From positions 80,182 to 121,464 of the forward strand of contig JAJDBD010000059.1 in the NCBI GenBank assembly GCA_029261575.1: DNA of 41,283 bases, written 5' to 3'. Position 1 is the first letter of the stretch, and every line of letters begins with the position of its first letter. The notes beneath the pieces were generated by a model. It had not been told where the DNA came from. It did no database searches and worked only from the letters and a program-made list of their open reading frames with translations. This DNA comes from Nitrospinaceae bacterium. GTDB lineage: Bacteria > Nitrospinota > Nitrospinia > Nitrospinales > JACRGP01. This document shows, in pieces, positions 8,652 through 18,367 of the stretch. The position numbers and the translations under genes were made by a program.

Positions 8652-8673
8652 GACCCCGCCGCCCTGGCGGGTC
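8652..8673. terminator. Hairpin between convergent genes
   Basis: GACCCCGCC-GCCCT-GGCGGGTC forms a GC-rich stem with one bulged C, in the 39-bp gap between two convergent genes and touching the minus-strand stop codon. It has no clear T-run on either side, so its function as a terminator is uncertain. Confidence 0.4.
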
Positions 8674-10408
8674 AATTCACTCCTGAGAAGTTAGGCGAAC
8701 TGAAAGCCCGCGAGTCCTGCATGTCCCCAATGAACTCCATAGTAAAGCCAGTGGAGGTGTTTTGGACAATTGCCGCTCCCCAAAAACTTAACATTCGAAT
8801 GTCGGGAAATCCGCGGCCTAATGAATTGGCTATTCCCGCCAGGCTCAGGGGTTTGTCTGACGACGGAGAAATGACAAGTTGCCCGTTCTTGGATTCGGTC
8901 AACAATCCCTGCATGACAATTTCGTTAGGAAAATTATCCGCTGTCATAAAGGTATTGGTGGTGGAGGTTATGAAAACCCGTTTCGATTCGTTGGAATTGA
9001 TCGTAAACTCTACCGGCAAACTGAAGGGCGCTCCATCTTCTAATATGGCGGTCATCTTTACGCCAATCTGGGAGTTCATGTTTTTCAGGGAAGGATGGCT
9101 GGCTACAACGAAACTGTAAATCCCCGCCTCTGCCTGCCAATAGGGGGCGATCACCATTTGCGACCGAGATTTGTCCATTGGATTTTCAATCAGATTTATT
9201 GATCCACTAAATGAAGTGACGATATTTCCGGTGCCGACGTCTGTAATCAGGAAAGAGGCGGTGTGTTTCGCGAACCAAAGGTTTTTTATATTGGTATTTA
9301 TTTTGGCGGAAAAAGTAGCGGTTTGGCCCGCGTTCAGCGTTGTTGCGACGCTAGTCGATCCAGGCGCAACCAGGTCTGAGGCGGTGGGGGAATCTCCAGA
9401 TATCGGCAGGTCGCTTATGGTTGGGCCAGGGTCAATGCTTATCCAAGTCTTGTCGACCGTTATTTGAATATTTTTGGGCGCTGTTGATTCATTTTTAACG
9501 GAAAAAGTAAAGGCTGGGATATTACAGTTTGCGCGAAAACATAGAGGGTTTTCCTTGATTGCGCTCACGGTAAATTGGGTGTTTTGAATGGTTCCCAAAA
9601 CTCCCTGGCTGTAGGACACATTCTTGGACGCCGTTCCTGGGAAAGTATCATTTATTTGGACAGAAATAGTGCATTGCTGTTGACCGCCGAGTAAATTTCC
9701 AGGCGCTGTCCAGGTAGGATTTTGAGTATTGGGATTGTTGAATAATCCAGAACTGCCTAGCGTAGGGCAGGAGGCCGACCATGAATAGTTCAGGGTATGC
9801 CCCAGGGAATCCGTTGCGGCGACATTTAATTGAACGACGCCACCGCTTACCGAATCGTGTTGCGCTCCAATAAAATCGAAGGCATGAGGATCGGCAATCA
9901 GATCGACGCTACCAGGACCTACAGGATTGGGAGTTCCGCTGGGTCCGGAAGTGACTGTTATTTCATCTACGGGGTTTACCGCCAAATTCACGTTACGCGA
10001 AGTATTTCCGCTTCCGTTGGTAGTGTTCGTAAAAGTTATGCTTCCGATATACATTCCTTCGGCCAACCCACTGCCTATATTAGCGTCCAGGGTGGAGTTT
10101 GCTCCGGCTCCCAAAGTTCCCGTTCCGTTATCCAGGAGGGTAATCCAGGCGCTATTGGGGGTGGTATTTCCCGTTACAGAATTGTGAAACGTTCCAGTAA
10201 ATCCGAATGCATAAGTTAAAGAGGACGCGCTGGTGTTGCCAAGCGTATAGGTAAAGGAGCTTGGGATAGGCGTTGAACCTACAAAAGCGGCGGCCCCGCG
10301 ATCCGTGCTGGGGGTGACGGTCAAATCTTGTGCGCTGGCAATGCTAACAGGGAAAAAAACAGCGAAAAATATTAAAACAAAAAATAGCCCAAAAATTCTT
10401 GTTTTCAT
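8672..10408 (-). CDS. Secreted protein with Ig/BACON-like domains
   Basis: Read from the ATG at 10408 (TTGGA seven bases before it), the product has 578 residues. A signal peptide ends at about SIASA. Residues 30-145 read as a BACON/Ig-like beta sandwich: regularly spaced Thr/Ser/Asn/Gly strands, WITLLDNGTGTLGAG, GMYIGSITFTNT. A second Ig/PKD-like module (LNYSWSASCPTLGSSG to WTAPG) follows near 210-245. The rest is beta-rich, with two close cysteines (LCFRANCNIPAF). No catalytic motif was recognised. It probably acts in the periplasm or at the surface. Composition is typical of surface proteins, rich in Asn, Thr and Ser. Confidence 0.7.
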   Translation of the reverse strand: MKTRIFGLFFVLIFFAVFFPVSIASAQDLTVTPSTDRGAAAFVGSTPIPSSFTYTLGNTSASSLTYAFGFTGTFHNSVTGNTTPNSAWITLLDNGTGTLGAGANSTLDANIGSGLAEGMYIGSITFTNTTNGSGNTSRNVNLAVNPVDEITVTSGPSGTPNPVGPGSVDLIADPHAFDFIGAQHDSVSGGVVQLNVAATDSLGHTLNYSWSASCPTLGSSGLFNNPNTQNPTWTAPGNLLGGQQQCTISVQINDTFPGTASKNVSYSQGVLGTIQNTQFTVSAIKENPLCFRANCNIPAFTFSVKNESTAPKNIQITVDKTWISIDPGPTISDLPISGDSPTASDLVAPGSTSVATTLNAGQTATFSAKINTNIKNLWFAKHTASFLITDVGTGNIVTSFSGSINLIENPMDKSRSQMVIAPYWQAEAGIYSFVVASHPSLKNMNSQIGVKMTAILEDGAPFSLPVEFTINSNESKRVFITSTTNTFMTADNFPNEIVMQGLLTESKNGQLVISPSSDKPLSLAGIANSLGRGFPDIRMLSFWGAAIVQNTSTGFTMEFIGDMQDSRAFSSPNFSGVN

Positions 10409-10521
10409 TTTTAGTTCCAACCTATTAGAGTTCTTTTTCCTGCGCTAACATGCCAATTTTTAAATAGAAATTCCATTTACACCTACAGGAGAGCGGTTAT
10501 GTGGGTATTTGTCAATGAAAA

Positions 10522-10551
10522 AATATATACCTCAAATGCGTCTCTTAACAA
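10522..10551 (-). promoter_or_regulatory. Candidate promoter for the secreted Ig-like protein
   Basis: On the minus strand TTGTTA (10551-10546) is followed after 18 bases by TATATT (10527-10522). It lies in the AT-rich region between two divergent genes, about 115 bases before the start codon. The -35 box is imperfect. Confidence 0.35.
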
Positions 10552-10659
10552 CCCATTTATTTTAATGGTTTTATCGGTTTTCATTGAGAAATTAATTTAA
10601 TTTCGGTTGTGAATATTATTACATTGCAGGTAGTTTAGAGTTTAAATTTGGGATGTGAC

Positions 10660-10689
10660 TTGACATTCCAATTCGCCTTCACCTAGTAT
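10660..10689 (+). promoter_or_regulatory. Promoter for dprA-topA-trmFO
   Basis: TTGACA (10660-10665), an 18-base spacer and TAGTAT (10684-10689) lie 50 bases before the dprA ATG. The rest of the 10409-10739 gap is AT-rich and holds no gene. Confidence 0.55.
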
Positions 10690-10739
10690 TTTAGAGCTTT
10701 TCCTATGGCGTCCTTCAATTCTTGAGGCTGAAATTCTCC

Positions 10740-11891
10740 ATGCCAGTCCCGCAATCAGAAAAAAAATCGGTTCCGATTGACATACCGCCTTTGGAGCAAA
10801 AAAAGTTATGGGTGGCTTTGAACATGGCGCCGGGGGTCGGGGTGCGTTTGTTTCACCGTCTTTTGCGTTACTTTGGGTCTCCGGAGAAGGTTTTTCGCGC
10901 TTCGCACAGGGAGTTGACGTCTGTAGAGGGCATTGGCGCCAAGACGGCGGACGAAATAATCAAACTGGACGTCGTCGGGCGGGCCGACCGGGAATTCCGC
11001 TTGCTGGATAATTTGGGCGCGCGGGTTTTGACCTTGGAAAGTCCGGAATACCCCGCCTTGTTAAAATCCATTTACGATCCGCCGCCGGTGTTGTATTGCA
11101 TGGGAAAAAAGCTGAATGAGTTCCCTGTGTGTCTCGCCATTGTCGGCACGCGCCAACTGACGTCCTACGGAAAAACCGTCGCCGAGGAGCTGAGTAAGAG
11201 ACTGGCGCAGAGGGGGATTTGCATTGTCAGCGGCATGGCGCGGGGAATCGATACCATTGCCCATCGCGCGGCGTTGCAGGCCGGCGGCTCCACCCTGGCG
11301 GTTTTTGGCAACGGTCTGGCGCATACCTATCCGCCGGAAAATTTTAAATTGCGAAAAGAAATTGCGGAAAACGGCGCCGTGTTGTCGGAGTTTCCCATGT
11401 CTATGAAACCGGACCGCAACAATTTCCCGGCGCGCAACCGGCTGATCAGCGGCTTGTCCTACGGCGCGCTTGTGGTGGAGGCGGGAGAAAAAAGCGGCGC
11501 CTTGATCACCGCCCATTTTGCCCTGGAGCAGGGGCGGGACGTCTTTTCCGTTCCGGGGAAAATCAACTCCAAGGCCAGTGTTGGATGTAATCGACTCATT
11601 AAAATGGGGGCGAAACTGGTGGACGGTCCGGACGCCATATTGGAAGAACTGCCGCCTTCCGCATTGGCGTTATTGAAGCCGGAAGCGCTGGAAATCCCGA
11701 CGAAAGATCTGAGTGAAAAGGAAAAAATCCTGGTGGCTCTGCTTGCCGAAGATGAAAAACATATTGACTTTTTAATTGAGAACAGTAGTTTGACACCGGC
11801 GGAAGTTTCTGCGACCCTTGTGCAATTGGAGTTGAAGGGCCGGATTTCGCAACGCGACGGGAAAATGTTTTACGTCGCTTATTCTTCTTAA
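10740..11891 (+). CDS. dprA: DNA processing protein DprA (Smf)
   Basis: DprA protects incoming single-stranded DNA and loads RecA during natural transformation. The 383-residue protein has an N-terminal helix-hairpin-helix/SAM-like part (PGVGVRLFHRLLRYFG, VEGIGAKTADEI). The Rossmann-like core follows: LAIVGTRQLTSYGK, SGMARGIDTIAHRAAL, FPARNRLISGLS, VVEAGEKSGALITA and GRDVFSVPG. The C-terminal DprA winged-helix domain covers about residues 315-380. I chose ATG 10740 over the TTG at 10722 because family members start close to it and GAGG precedes it. It begins a dprA-topA-trmFO run, a common order in bacteria. Confidence 0.95.
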   Translation: MPVPQSEKKSVPIDIPPLEQKKLWVALNMAPGVGVRLFHRLLRYFGSPEKVFRASHRELTSVEGIGAKTADEIIKLDVVGRADREFRLLDNLGARVLTLESPEYPALLKSIYDPPPVLYCMGKKLNEFPVCLAIVGTRQLTSYGKTVAEELSKRLAQRGICIVSGMARGIDTIAHRAALQAGGSTLAVFGNGLAHTYPPENFKLRKEIAENGAVLSEFPMSMKPDRNNFPARNRLISGLSYGALVVEAGEKSGALITAHFALEQGRDVFSVPGKINSKASVGCNRLIKMGAKLVDGPDAILEELPPSALALLKPEALEIPTKDLSEKEKILVALLAEDEKHIDFLIENSSLTPAEVSATLVQLELKGRISQRDGKMFYVAYSS

Positions 11892-11914
11892 TGTAAAAAT
11901 GTAAAGAGGTTCTG

Positions 11915-14173
11915 ATGGGAAAGTCCTTATTGATTGTAGAGTCCCCCACTAAAGTCAAAACGTTGAAAAAAATTGTGGGCAAGGATTTTATTGTTAAAGC
12001 GTCGGTGGGCCACCTTAAGGATTTGCCCAAAAAGAAACTGGGCGTCGACGTTGAAAACGGGTTCGCCCCGGACTACATCACTATTCGCGGCAAGGGAAAA
12101 ATTCTTGCCGAACTGAAAGCCGCCGCTAAAAAAGTCGATACCATTTACCTGGCTCCCGACCCAGACCGGGAAGGGGAGGCCATTGCCCATCATATAAATA
12201 CCGAAGTTTCGCGGTTTTCCAAGACCCAACAAATTTACAGGGTATCGTTCAACGAAATCACCAAACGCGCGGTTTTGGAGGCGTTAAAGAATCCCACCCA
12301 GCTCAACGCCAATAAGGTCGACGCCCAACAGGCGCGACGGATTCTCGACCGTTTGGTGGGTTATAAAATCAGCCCGATATTATGGAAAAAGGTGCAAAGG
12401 GGATTGAGCGCCGGGCGGGTGCAATCGGTGGCCCTCAGGATTGTATGCGACCGCGAACAGGAGATCAAAAGCTTCAAGCCGGAAGAATACTGGACCGTCA
12501 CGATCGATGTGGAGGGAAGCCAGGAACCGGTTTTTCCCGCCAAGTTATTCAAGATCGACAATGAAAAAGCCGAGATTCCCAATCAGGAAACGGTTGACGC
12601 TATATTAAAAAATATCAAGGGCCGGGAATTCCTGCTCAACGACATAGTAAAAAAGGAACGCAAGCGCAATCCAAACGCTCCCTTTATCACGAGTTCCCTG
12701 CAGCAGGACGCATCGAGCAAGCTCAATTTTTCTCCTAAGAAAACCATGATGCTGGCTCAACGTCTTTACGAGGGAATGGAGCTTGGGAAAAAAGGCGCCG
12801 TGGGTTTGATCACCTATATGCGAACTGATTCCACCCGGATCGCCCAAGAGGCGCTGGAGGACGTTCGCGGTTTGATCGGTTCCCGCTATGGCGAAAAGTA
12901 TGTGCCAAAATCGCCCAACTTTTACAAAAGCAAAAAGTCCGCTCAGGACGCCCATGAGGCCATTCGCCCCACGGACGTCGCCATCGACCCCGCGTCGGTA
13001 AAAGAATATCTGGAAAAAGATTTGTTCATGCTTTATGAACTGATTTGGGTCCGGTTTGTCGCCAGCCAAATGATTCCTTCCGTGCTGGACACCACGCAGT
13101 TTGACATTGAGTGCGGAAATTATATTTTTCGCGCCAACGGATCGACGTTGAAGCTGGACGGTTTCATTCGCGTGTATCTGGAAGCCAGCGACAAACGCAT
13201 CAGCGAAGGAATTTTGGGCGCCGACCGGTTATTGCCTGAATTGAAAACCGGGGAAATACTGAAATTATTGAAGATCGAGCCGGAACAGCATTTCACCCAG
13301 CCTCCGCCCAGGTTCACCGAAGCGTCTCTGGTGAAAACGTTGGAGGACAAGGGAATCGGTCGACCCAGTACTTACGCGTCCATCATTTCCGTCATCAAGG
13401 ACCGCGATTACATCAAATCAGAAGATCGAAAATTGTTTCCCTCGGAGTTGGGGGACCTGGTCTCGGAATTGTTGGTCGAAAATTTCCCCGATATCATGAA
13501 CGAAGAGTTCACCGCAGACCTGGAAAACAAACTGGACCAGATTGAAGAGGGCAGCGCGCAATGGGTTAATATTCTGCAGGATTTTTACGGGCCTTTTGAA
13601 AAGGATTTGGAGCAGGCAGAAAAGAAAATGCGCGATGTGAAGGGCAAGGTGGAAGAGACCGACGAGGTTTGCGAAAAATGCGCCAAACCGATGGTGATTA
13701 AATGGGGCCGGTTTGGGAAATTCATGGCCTGCACCGGTTACCCGGAATGCAAAACCACCAAGGAAATCGACGGAGGAGACAAGGAAAAAAGCGGAATCAA
13801 CGAACCGGTGGAGGGTACTTGCGAAAAATGCGATTCCCCGCTGGTGATGAAAATTGGACGATTCGGCAAATTTATTGCCTGCTCGGATTACCCCGCTTGC
13901 AAATTCACCAGACCCATCACTCTTGGAATTCCCTGCCCGGAGAAGGATTGCAAAGGAAGCGTTTTGGCGCGCAAATCGAAAAAAGGCCGGGCCTTTTACG
14001 GTTGCAGCGAATATCCCAATTGCAAATACGTTTCCTGGGACAAGCCGGTGGCGGAAGCTTGCCCGACCTGCGGTTCCTCCACCCTGGTGGAAAAATGGAA
14101 GAAGAACGAGGGCAAATTTATTATATGTAAAAGCGAAGGTTGCGATTATAAAAAATCGGACGAGGCGGCCTAA
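11915..14173 (+). CDS. topA: DNA topoisomerase I (type IA)
   Basis: TopA relaxes negative supercoils by transient single-strand cleavage. The 752-residue protein opens with a TOPRIM domain (E9 in VESPTK; D82, D84 and E86 in DPDREGE). The catalytic tyrosine is Y301 in GLITYMRTDSTR. QQDASSKLNFSPKKTM and DKGIGRPSTYASII are IA-family motifs. From about residue 585 there are four C4 zinc ribbons: two CEKC...YPxC units, one CPEKDC...CSEYPNC unit and one CPTC...CKSEGC unit. It starts 23 bases after dprA and is probably cotranscribed. Confidence 0.98.
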   Translation: MGKSLLIVESPTKVKTLKKIVGKDFIVKASVGHLKDLPKKKLGVDVENGFAPDYITIRGKGKILAELKAAAKKVDTIYLAPDPDREGEAIAHHINTEVSRFSKTQQIYRVSFNEITKRAVLEALKNPTQLNANKVDAQQARRILDRLVGYKISPILWKKVQRGLSAGRVQSVALRIVCDREQEIKSFKPEEYWTVTIDVEGSQEPVFPAKLFKIDNEKAEIPNQETVDAILKNIKGREFLLNDIVKKERKRNPNAPFITSSLQQDASSKLNFSPKKTMMLAQRLYEGMELGKKGAVGLITYMRTDSTRIAQEALEDVRGLIGSRYGEKYVPKSPNFYKSKKSAQDAHEAIRPTDVAIDPASVKEYLEKDLFMLYELIWVRFVASQMIPSVLDTTQFDIECGNYIFRANGSTLKLDGFIRVYLEASDKRISEGILGADRLLPELKTGEILKLLKIEPEQHFTQPPPRFTEASLVKTLEDKGIGRPSTYASIISVIKDRDYIKSEDRKLFPSELGDLVSELLVENFPDIMNEEFTADLENKLDQIEEGSAQWVNILQDFYGPFEKDLEQAEKKMRDVKGKVEETDEVCEKCAKPMVIKWGRFGKFMACTGYPECKTTKEIDGGDKEKSGINEPVEGTCEKCDSPLVMKIGRFGKFIACSDYPACKFTRPITLGIPCPEKDCKGSVLARKSKKGRAFYGCSEYPNCKYVSWDKPVAEACPTCGSSTLVEKWKKNEGKFIICKSEGCDYKKSDEAA

Positions 14174-14185
14174 TAGGTTTTTAAA

Positions 14186-15496
14186 ATGGAAAATCGCCTG
14201 ACGATCGTCGGCGCCGGGTTGGCGGGTTCGGAAGCCGCCTGGCAAGCAGCCCAACGGGGCGTCGATGTTGTATTGTATGAGATGAGGCCCCAAACCTCGA
14301 CCCCCGCCCATAAGACCGGCCTCTGCGCCGAGTTGGTGTGCAGCAACTCCCTGGGAAACCAACTGGAAGGCGCCGCCCCGTTTCTTTTAAAAGAGGAACT
14401 GCAAAAATTCAGTTCACTGATCATTGCCTCCGGTCATAAAGCCAGCGTCCCCGCCGGCGCCGCTCTGGCCGTTGATCGGGATATTTTTTCCAAAGAAATC
14501 ACCCGGGTTCTGGAAGAGCATCCCCGCGTCAAAATCGTTCGGGAAGAACTGAAAGAAATTCCCGGCGAAGGCCCGGTTATTATTGCGACCGGACCGCTCA
14601 CCTCTCCCGCTTTGGCGGACAGCATTTCCAGTTTGATCGGAGAAAACTACCTTTATTTTTACGACGCCATTTCCCCGATCATCGATGCCGCCAGCATTGA
14701 CTATGAAAAGGCGTTTTTTGCCTCCCGTTACGACAAGGGCGACGCCGACTATTTAAATTGTCCCCTTTCCAAGGAACAATATGAAAATTTTATCCGGGAA
14801 TTGAAGGCGGCGGAAAAGGTTCCTTTTCAATCTTTCGAGAAGCCGGTTTATTTTGAAGGGTGCATGCCCATCGAGGAATTGGCGGAACGCGGCGACAAGA
14901 CCCTGGCGTTTGGTCCCATGAAACCTGTGGGGCTTAACCACCCGGAGACCGGGGAGAGGTTTTACGCCGTGGTTCAATTGAGGAAGGAAAATCGGGAAGG
15001 GACGGCGTTCAATATGGTCGGCTTTCAAACCAAATTGAAATACCCGGAACAGAAACGCATTTTCAGCATGATTCCCGGCCTGGAAAACGCCGAATTTTTC
15101 CGGCTCGGCGCCATTCATCGCAACACGTTTATCAACGCTCCCAGCCTGCTTGGCAGGGAGTTGAGTTTGAAAACCCATCCGCATCTTTATTTCGCCGGAC
15201 AAATGATCGGGGTGGAAGGTTATGTGGAGTCCTGCGCTCTTGGCCTATTGGCTTCCATGAGCGCCACGCGCCGGTTGCAAGGGGAAGTGTTCATTCCGCC
15301 GCCGCCGGAAACTGCGTTGGGCGCTTTGTACCATTTTGTGACGGATAAGAAAAAGACAAATTACCAGCCGATGAATATCAACTTTGGTTTGTTTCCGGCG
15401 TTACAGGAGAGGGTTCGAGACAAAAAAACCAGGAACCTTAAAATAACGGAGAGGGCGCGAGTCGCCCTGCGGGATTGGATGGATAAAATTTCGTAG
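14186..15496 (+). CDS. trmFO: Methylenetetrahydrofolate--tRNA-(uracil-5-)-methyltransferase
   Basis: TrmFO methylates U54 in the T-loop of tRNA, using methylenetetrahydrofolate and FADH2. The 436-residue length fits. The FAD-binding glycine motif is VGAGLAGSEAAWQ at residues 8-20. LYEMRP and HKTGLCAELVCSNSLG follow, the latter with the family's conserved cysteines. RLGAIHRNTFINAP and YFAGQMIGVEGYVES are C-terminal signatures. It begins 12 bases after topA. The gene is convergent with the PilB-type gene, leaving a 33-bp gap without a terminator. Confidence 0.97.
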   Translation: MENRLTIVGAGLAGSEAAWQAAQRGVDVVLYEMRPQTSTPAHKTGLCAELVCSNSLGNQLEGAAPFLLKEELQKFSSLIIASGHKASVPAGAALAVDRDIFSKEITRVLEEHPRVKIVREELKEIPGEGPVIIATGPLTSPALADSISSLIGENYLYFYDAISPIIDAASIDYEKAFFASRYDKGDADYLNCPLSKEQYENFIRELKAAEKVPFQSFEKPVYFEGCMPIEELAERGDKTLAFGPMKPVGLNHPETGERFYAVVQLRKENREGTAFNMVGFQTKLKYPEQKRIFSMIPGLENAEFFRLGAIHRNTFINAPSLLGRELSLKTHPHLYFAGQMIGVEGYVESCALGLLASMSATRRLQGEVFIPPPPETALGALYHFVTDKKKTNYQPMNINFGLFPALQERVRDKKTRNLKITERARVALRDWMDKIS

Positions 15497-15506
15497 GGAA
15501 ACGGGT

Positions 15507-15530
15507 TAACGAAATAACGAAATAACGAAT
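15507..15530. repeat. Short tandem repeat, 8 bp x 3
   Basis: TAACGAAA, TAACGAAA and TAACGAAT follow one another directly in the 33-bp gap between the convergent trmFO and PilB-type genes. The last base touches the minus-strand stop codon. Slippage here could shift the end of the ATPase gene. No function is evident. Confidence 0.7.
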
Positions 15531-18367
15531 TACTGGATACAAACGGAAAGGACCATTTTGAGATCGCAATCGCCTTTGGTCACTTTGTAGATGCCGTCCT
15601 GTTTCAACGTGGTCATGCCGTCGGATATTGATTGTTCGCGTAGCTCTTCCACAAAGGATTTTTGCATGATCATTTTCTTCATGGTGGCTGTGCCTTCCAG
15701 CAATTCGTGCAAACCTGTTCGTCCCGCATACCCGGAATCGCCGCAATTGGGACATCCCACGGGCTTCATGAATTTGGTGTTCTCGTCGTACTGAACGCCC
15801 AGCTTTGGAAAGTTTTCCTCTCCATATTCCCGCACGAGCATGTCGAATTCCTCTTTGGGCGGATGGAATTCTTCTTTACATTTTTTGCACAGAGTTCTCA
15901 CCAGACGCTGGGCGATGATCAATAACAAGGCGTCCGCGAAGTTCAACGGATTCATTCCCATATCCAGAAGGCGGGTGATGGTTTCCGGGGCGGAGTTGGT
16001 GTGCAGTGTACTGAACACCAAATGCCCGGTCAGGGACGCTTCCAGACCGATGGCGCAGGTTTCGGAGTCGCGCATTTCCCCAACCATGATCACGTCCGGG
16101 TCGCCGCGGAGGAAAGACCGCATGGCTCGGGCGAAGTCCAGCCCGATCTTGTTGAGCATTTGCACCTGACGCAGGCCCTTTTGGGTAATTTCCACAGGGT
16201 CTTCCGCAGTCCAGATTTTTATCTCAGGGGTGTTGATATAACCCAGGCAGGAATGCAGGGTCGTGGTTTTTCCGGAACCGGTCGGTCCCACAACCAAAAC
16301 CAGGCCGTAGGGTTTTTGCACCAGGCTTTGTGTCAGCGACAGGTTGCGTTGGGAAAAATTCATGTTTTCCAACGGGATGGGCTTGCTGGCCGCCAAAATA
16401 CGAAGCACGGCGTCTTCGTTGCCGCCCACGGTGGGACAGGTGGCGACGCGGTATTCGATATTGTTTTTCCCATACTTCATTTTGATCTTCCCATCTTGGG
16501 GAAGCCGCCGCTCGGCGATGTCCAGGCGGGACATGATCTTGATTCGAGAAATAATAGCTTGTTTGTAAATGTACGGAATTTCTTCGTAAATACGGCAGGC
16601 GCCGTCCTTACGATATCGGACGCGGAGACTTTCTTTTCCTATTCCCGGTTCCACATGAATATCGGAGACGCCCTCGTCGTAAGCGTCGGTGAGTACCTTA
16701 TTGACCAGCTTGACGATGGTGCTGTCGGTCTCGCTGATGGCGTTGGCTTCGTCTGCTTCCTGCGAGGTATCGACCTCGTCGTCCTTCTCGCTTTTCAAGG
16801 CGTCGAGGAGGGAGGACATTTCCTCCAGTTGGAATTCATCGGAATGGTCGAGTTGCTCGTCCGCTCCCAGCGTGGAACTCAAAAATTCAATGATATCGAC
16901 TTTCAATCCGACCTTGAATTCCAATTGCTTTTTTACAAAAATCATTTTGATGTTCTGGATTTTATCCATGTTGGTGGGATCGTTGATCAATATAACGACC
17001 GTGTTGTCCGCCATTTCCAGGGGAATCCAGAAATTCTTGAGCAAAAAGTTTTTATTCAGGCCGGTCATGATCTGGGCCGAGAGCACGATGGTTTCGCTGT
17101 ATCCCTGGTAGGGTTTGCCGTAAAAGTTTTCCAGCGAAGCGCCTATGTCTTTTCTTTTGAGTCCCAAGTCTTTTAAGAGGATGGTTTCGATGTCGAGTTG
17201 GTTTTTTCTGGCATTGGCGATGGCTGCGGTCAACTCGTCTTCCGTGATCAAACCGTTGTTGATGAGGTGACTGAATTTGGTCGGCCTTTGCTGGACAAAT
17301 TTGCTCTGGTTGTGAAACGCCAACCCCAGGGTCTCGGCGATGGTGGTCAGGTATTTTTCATCCTGTTCGGTGAAATTCCCCCCGCCCTTTTTATTGATGA
17401 GCTGGATCACCCCCATCAATTGATTTTCAAGAAGTACAGGACTGGCGAGAACGGATTTGGTCCGTATACCCGATTTTTGGTCCCAGGAGCTGTCGAATTC
17501 AAGGGCTGCATTGAATTTTTTTAGCTCTCCTTCGTCGTAAACGTCCTTGATGTTGGCCAATTTTTGTTCCACGCCCACGCAGCCTGCGATGCTCTTTGGG
17601 GAAAGGGGAACGCGAATTTCGTTGACCGCGTCGCCGGATTTGATCTTCGAGTAAATTTCATTTTTTGCCTGGTCCAGCGCGTAAATCGTTATCAGGCTGG
17701 CGTCGAACATTTCGAGGATGGAGTCTTTTAATTCCAAAAGAATTTCGTCGACATTTTTTGCCGCATGAATGGCGTGGGAAAGTCCCAGGATTTTTTCTTC
17801 TTTACTGCCCCCACCAGCCCCTCCGGCGGAGACGGAGCCATTGCCTTCTTCGTCCAGTTTGGACAGAAGAGCGCCTAGAGAAGCGGAGAGTTCGCGGGCG
17901 GTTTTTTGATCGTCCACGGAAAATTTGTCGCCGCCCTGTTTATTCAACAATTCCAGGACCCCGATCAATTTTTTGTTGAAGGGGAGGGGGAGGACGAGAA
18001 TTGATTTTGTTTTAAAACTGGTTTCGCGGTCTCGGGCAGAACCAAAGCCAAGGTCCGTGTGGTACATGGACAGTTCGGATTTGGAATAGGCGTTGGCTAT
18101 GTTGATGGATTTCCCCATCGAACACACATAGCCGGTCAGGGATTTCGTTGAGATATCCAGCCTCAGGGTATCGACGCCGTCGCCTATGGGATTGCGGGAA
18201 ACTATTTGCCTCTTGGCGCGGTCTACCGAATAGAGAGTGACCGCTTCGCAATTGAACAATTCCTTCAGCTCGTCGGCAAGACCCGGTAACAACTCGCTTG
18301 CTTTTTCGGCTGATTTTATTTTGGAGGCGATAGCGTTAACTGAAGCTTCGTTTTGTACGGAACTCAT
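15530..18367 (-). CDS. PilB/GspE-type secretion ATPase with two GAF domains
   Basis: This is a hexameric ATPase of the type that powers type IV pilus or type II secretion assembly at the inner membrane. The 945 residues hold, in order: GAF1 (about 20-170), GAF2 (about 205-355), an MshEN/GspE N-terminal-type domain (about 362-495), an acidic linker, and the T2SSE ATPase (about 550-930). Walker A is GPTGSGKTTT with K700, the Asp box is AEDP, and Walker B is DPDVIMVGEMRD. The zinc site is C827, C830, C872 and C875. The double GAF front end is unusual for PilB and suggests control by a small ligand such as a cyclic nucleotide. The start has an AGAGG site 5 bases upstream. No other pilus or secretion genes adjoin it. 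Confidence 0.88.
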   Translation of the reverse strand: MSSVQNEASVNAIASKIKSAEKASELLPGLADELKELFNCEAVTLYSVDRAKRQIVSRNPIGDGVDTLRLDISTKSLTGYVCSMGKSINIANAYSKSELSMYHTDLGFGSARDRETSFKTKSILVLPLPFNKKLIGVLELLNKQGGDKFSVDDQKTARELSASLGALLSKLDEEGNGSVSAGGAGGGSKEEKILGLSHAIHAAKNVDEILLELKDSILEMFDASLITIYALDQAKNEIYSKIKSGDAVNEIRVPLSPKSIAGCVGVEQKLANIKDVYDEGELKKFNAALEFDSSWDQKSGIRTKSVLASPVLLENQLMGVIQLINKKGGGNFTEQDEKYLTTIAETLGLAFHNQSKFVQQRPTKFSHLINNGLITEDELTAAIANARKNQLDIETILLKDLGLKRKDIGASLENFYGKPYQGYSETIVLSAQIMTGLNKNFLLKNFWIPLEMADNTVVILINDPTNMDKIQNIKMIFVKKQLEFKVGLKVDIIEFLSSTLGADEQLDHSDEFQLEEMSSLLDALKSEKDDEVDTSQEADEANAISETDSTIVKLVNKVLTDAYDEGVSDIHVEPGIGKESLRVRYRKDGACRIYEEIPYIYKQAIISRIKIMSRLDIAERRLPQDGKIKMKYGKNNIEYRVATCPTVGGNEDAVLRILAASKPIPLENMNFSQRNLSLTQSLVQKPYGLVLVVGPTGSGKTTTLHSCLGYINTPEIKIWTAEDPVEITQKGLRQVQMLNKIGLDFARAMRSFLRGDPDVIMVGEMRDSETCAIGLEASLTGHLVFSTLHTNSAPETITRLLDMGMNPLNFADALLLIIAQRLVRTLCKKCKEEFHPPKEEFDMLVREYGEENFPKLGVQYDENTKFMKPVGCPNCGDSGYAGRTGLHELLEGTATMKKMIMQKSFVEELREQSISDGMTTLKQDGIYKVTKGDCDLKMVLSVCIQ

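Noticed and set aside
16001-17176. Plus-strand open frame of 391 codons inside the PilB-type gene
   Set aside because: It is antisense to a gene with clear GAF and ATPase motifs and shows no domain of its own.
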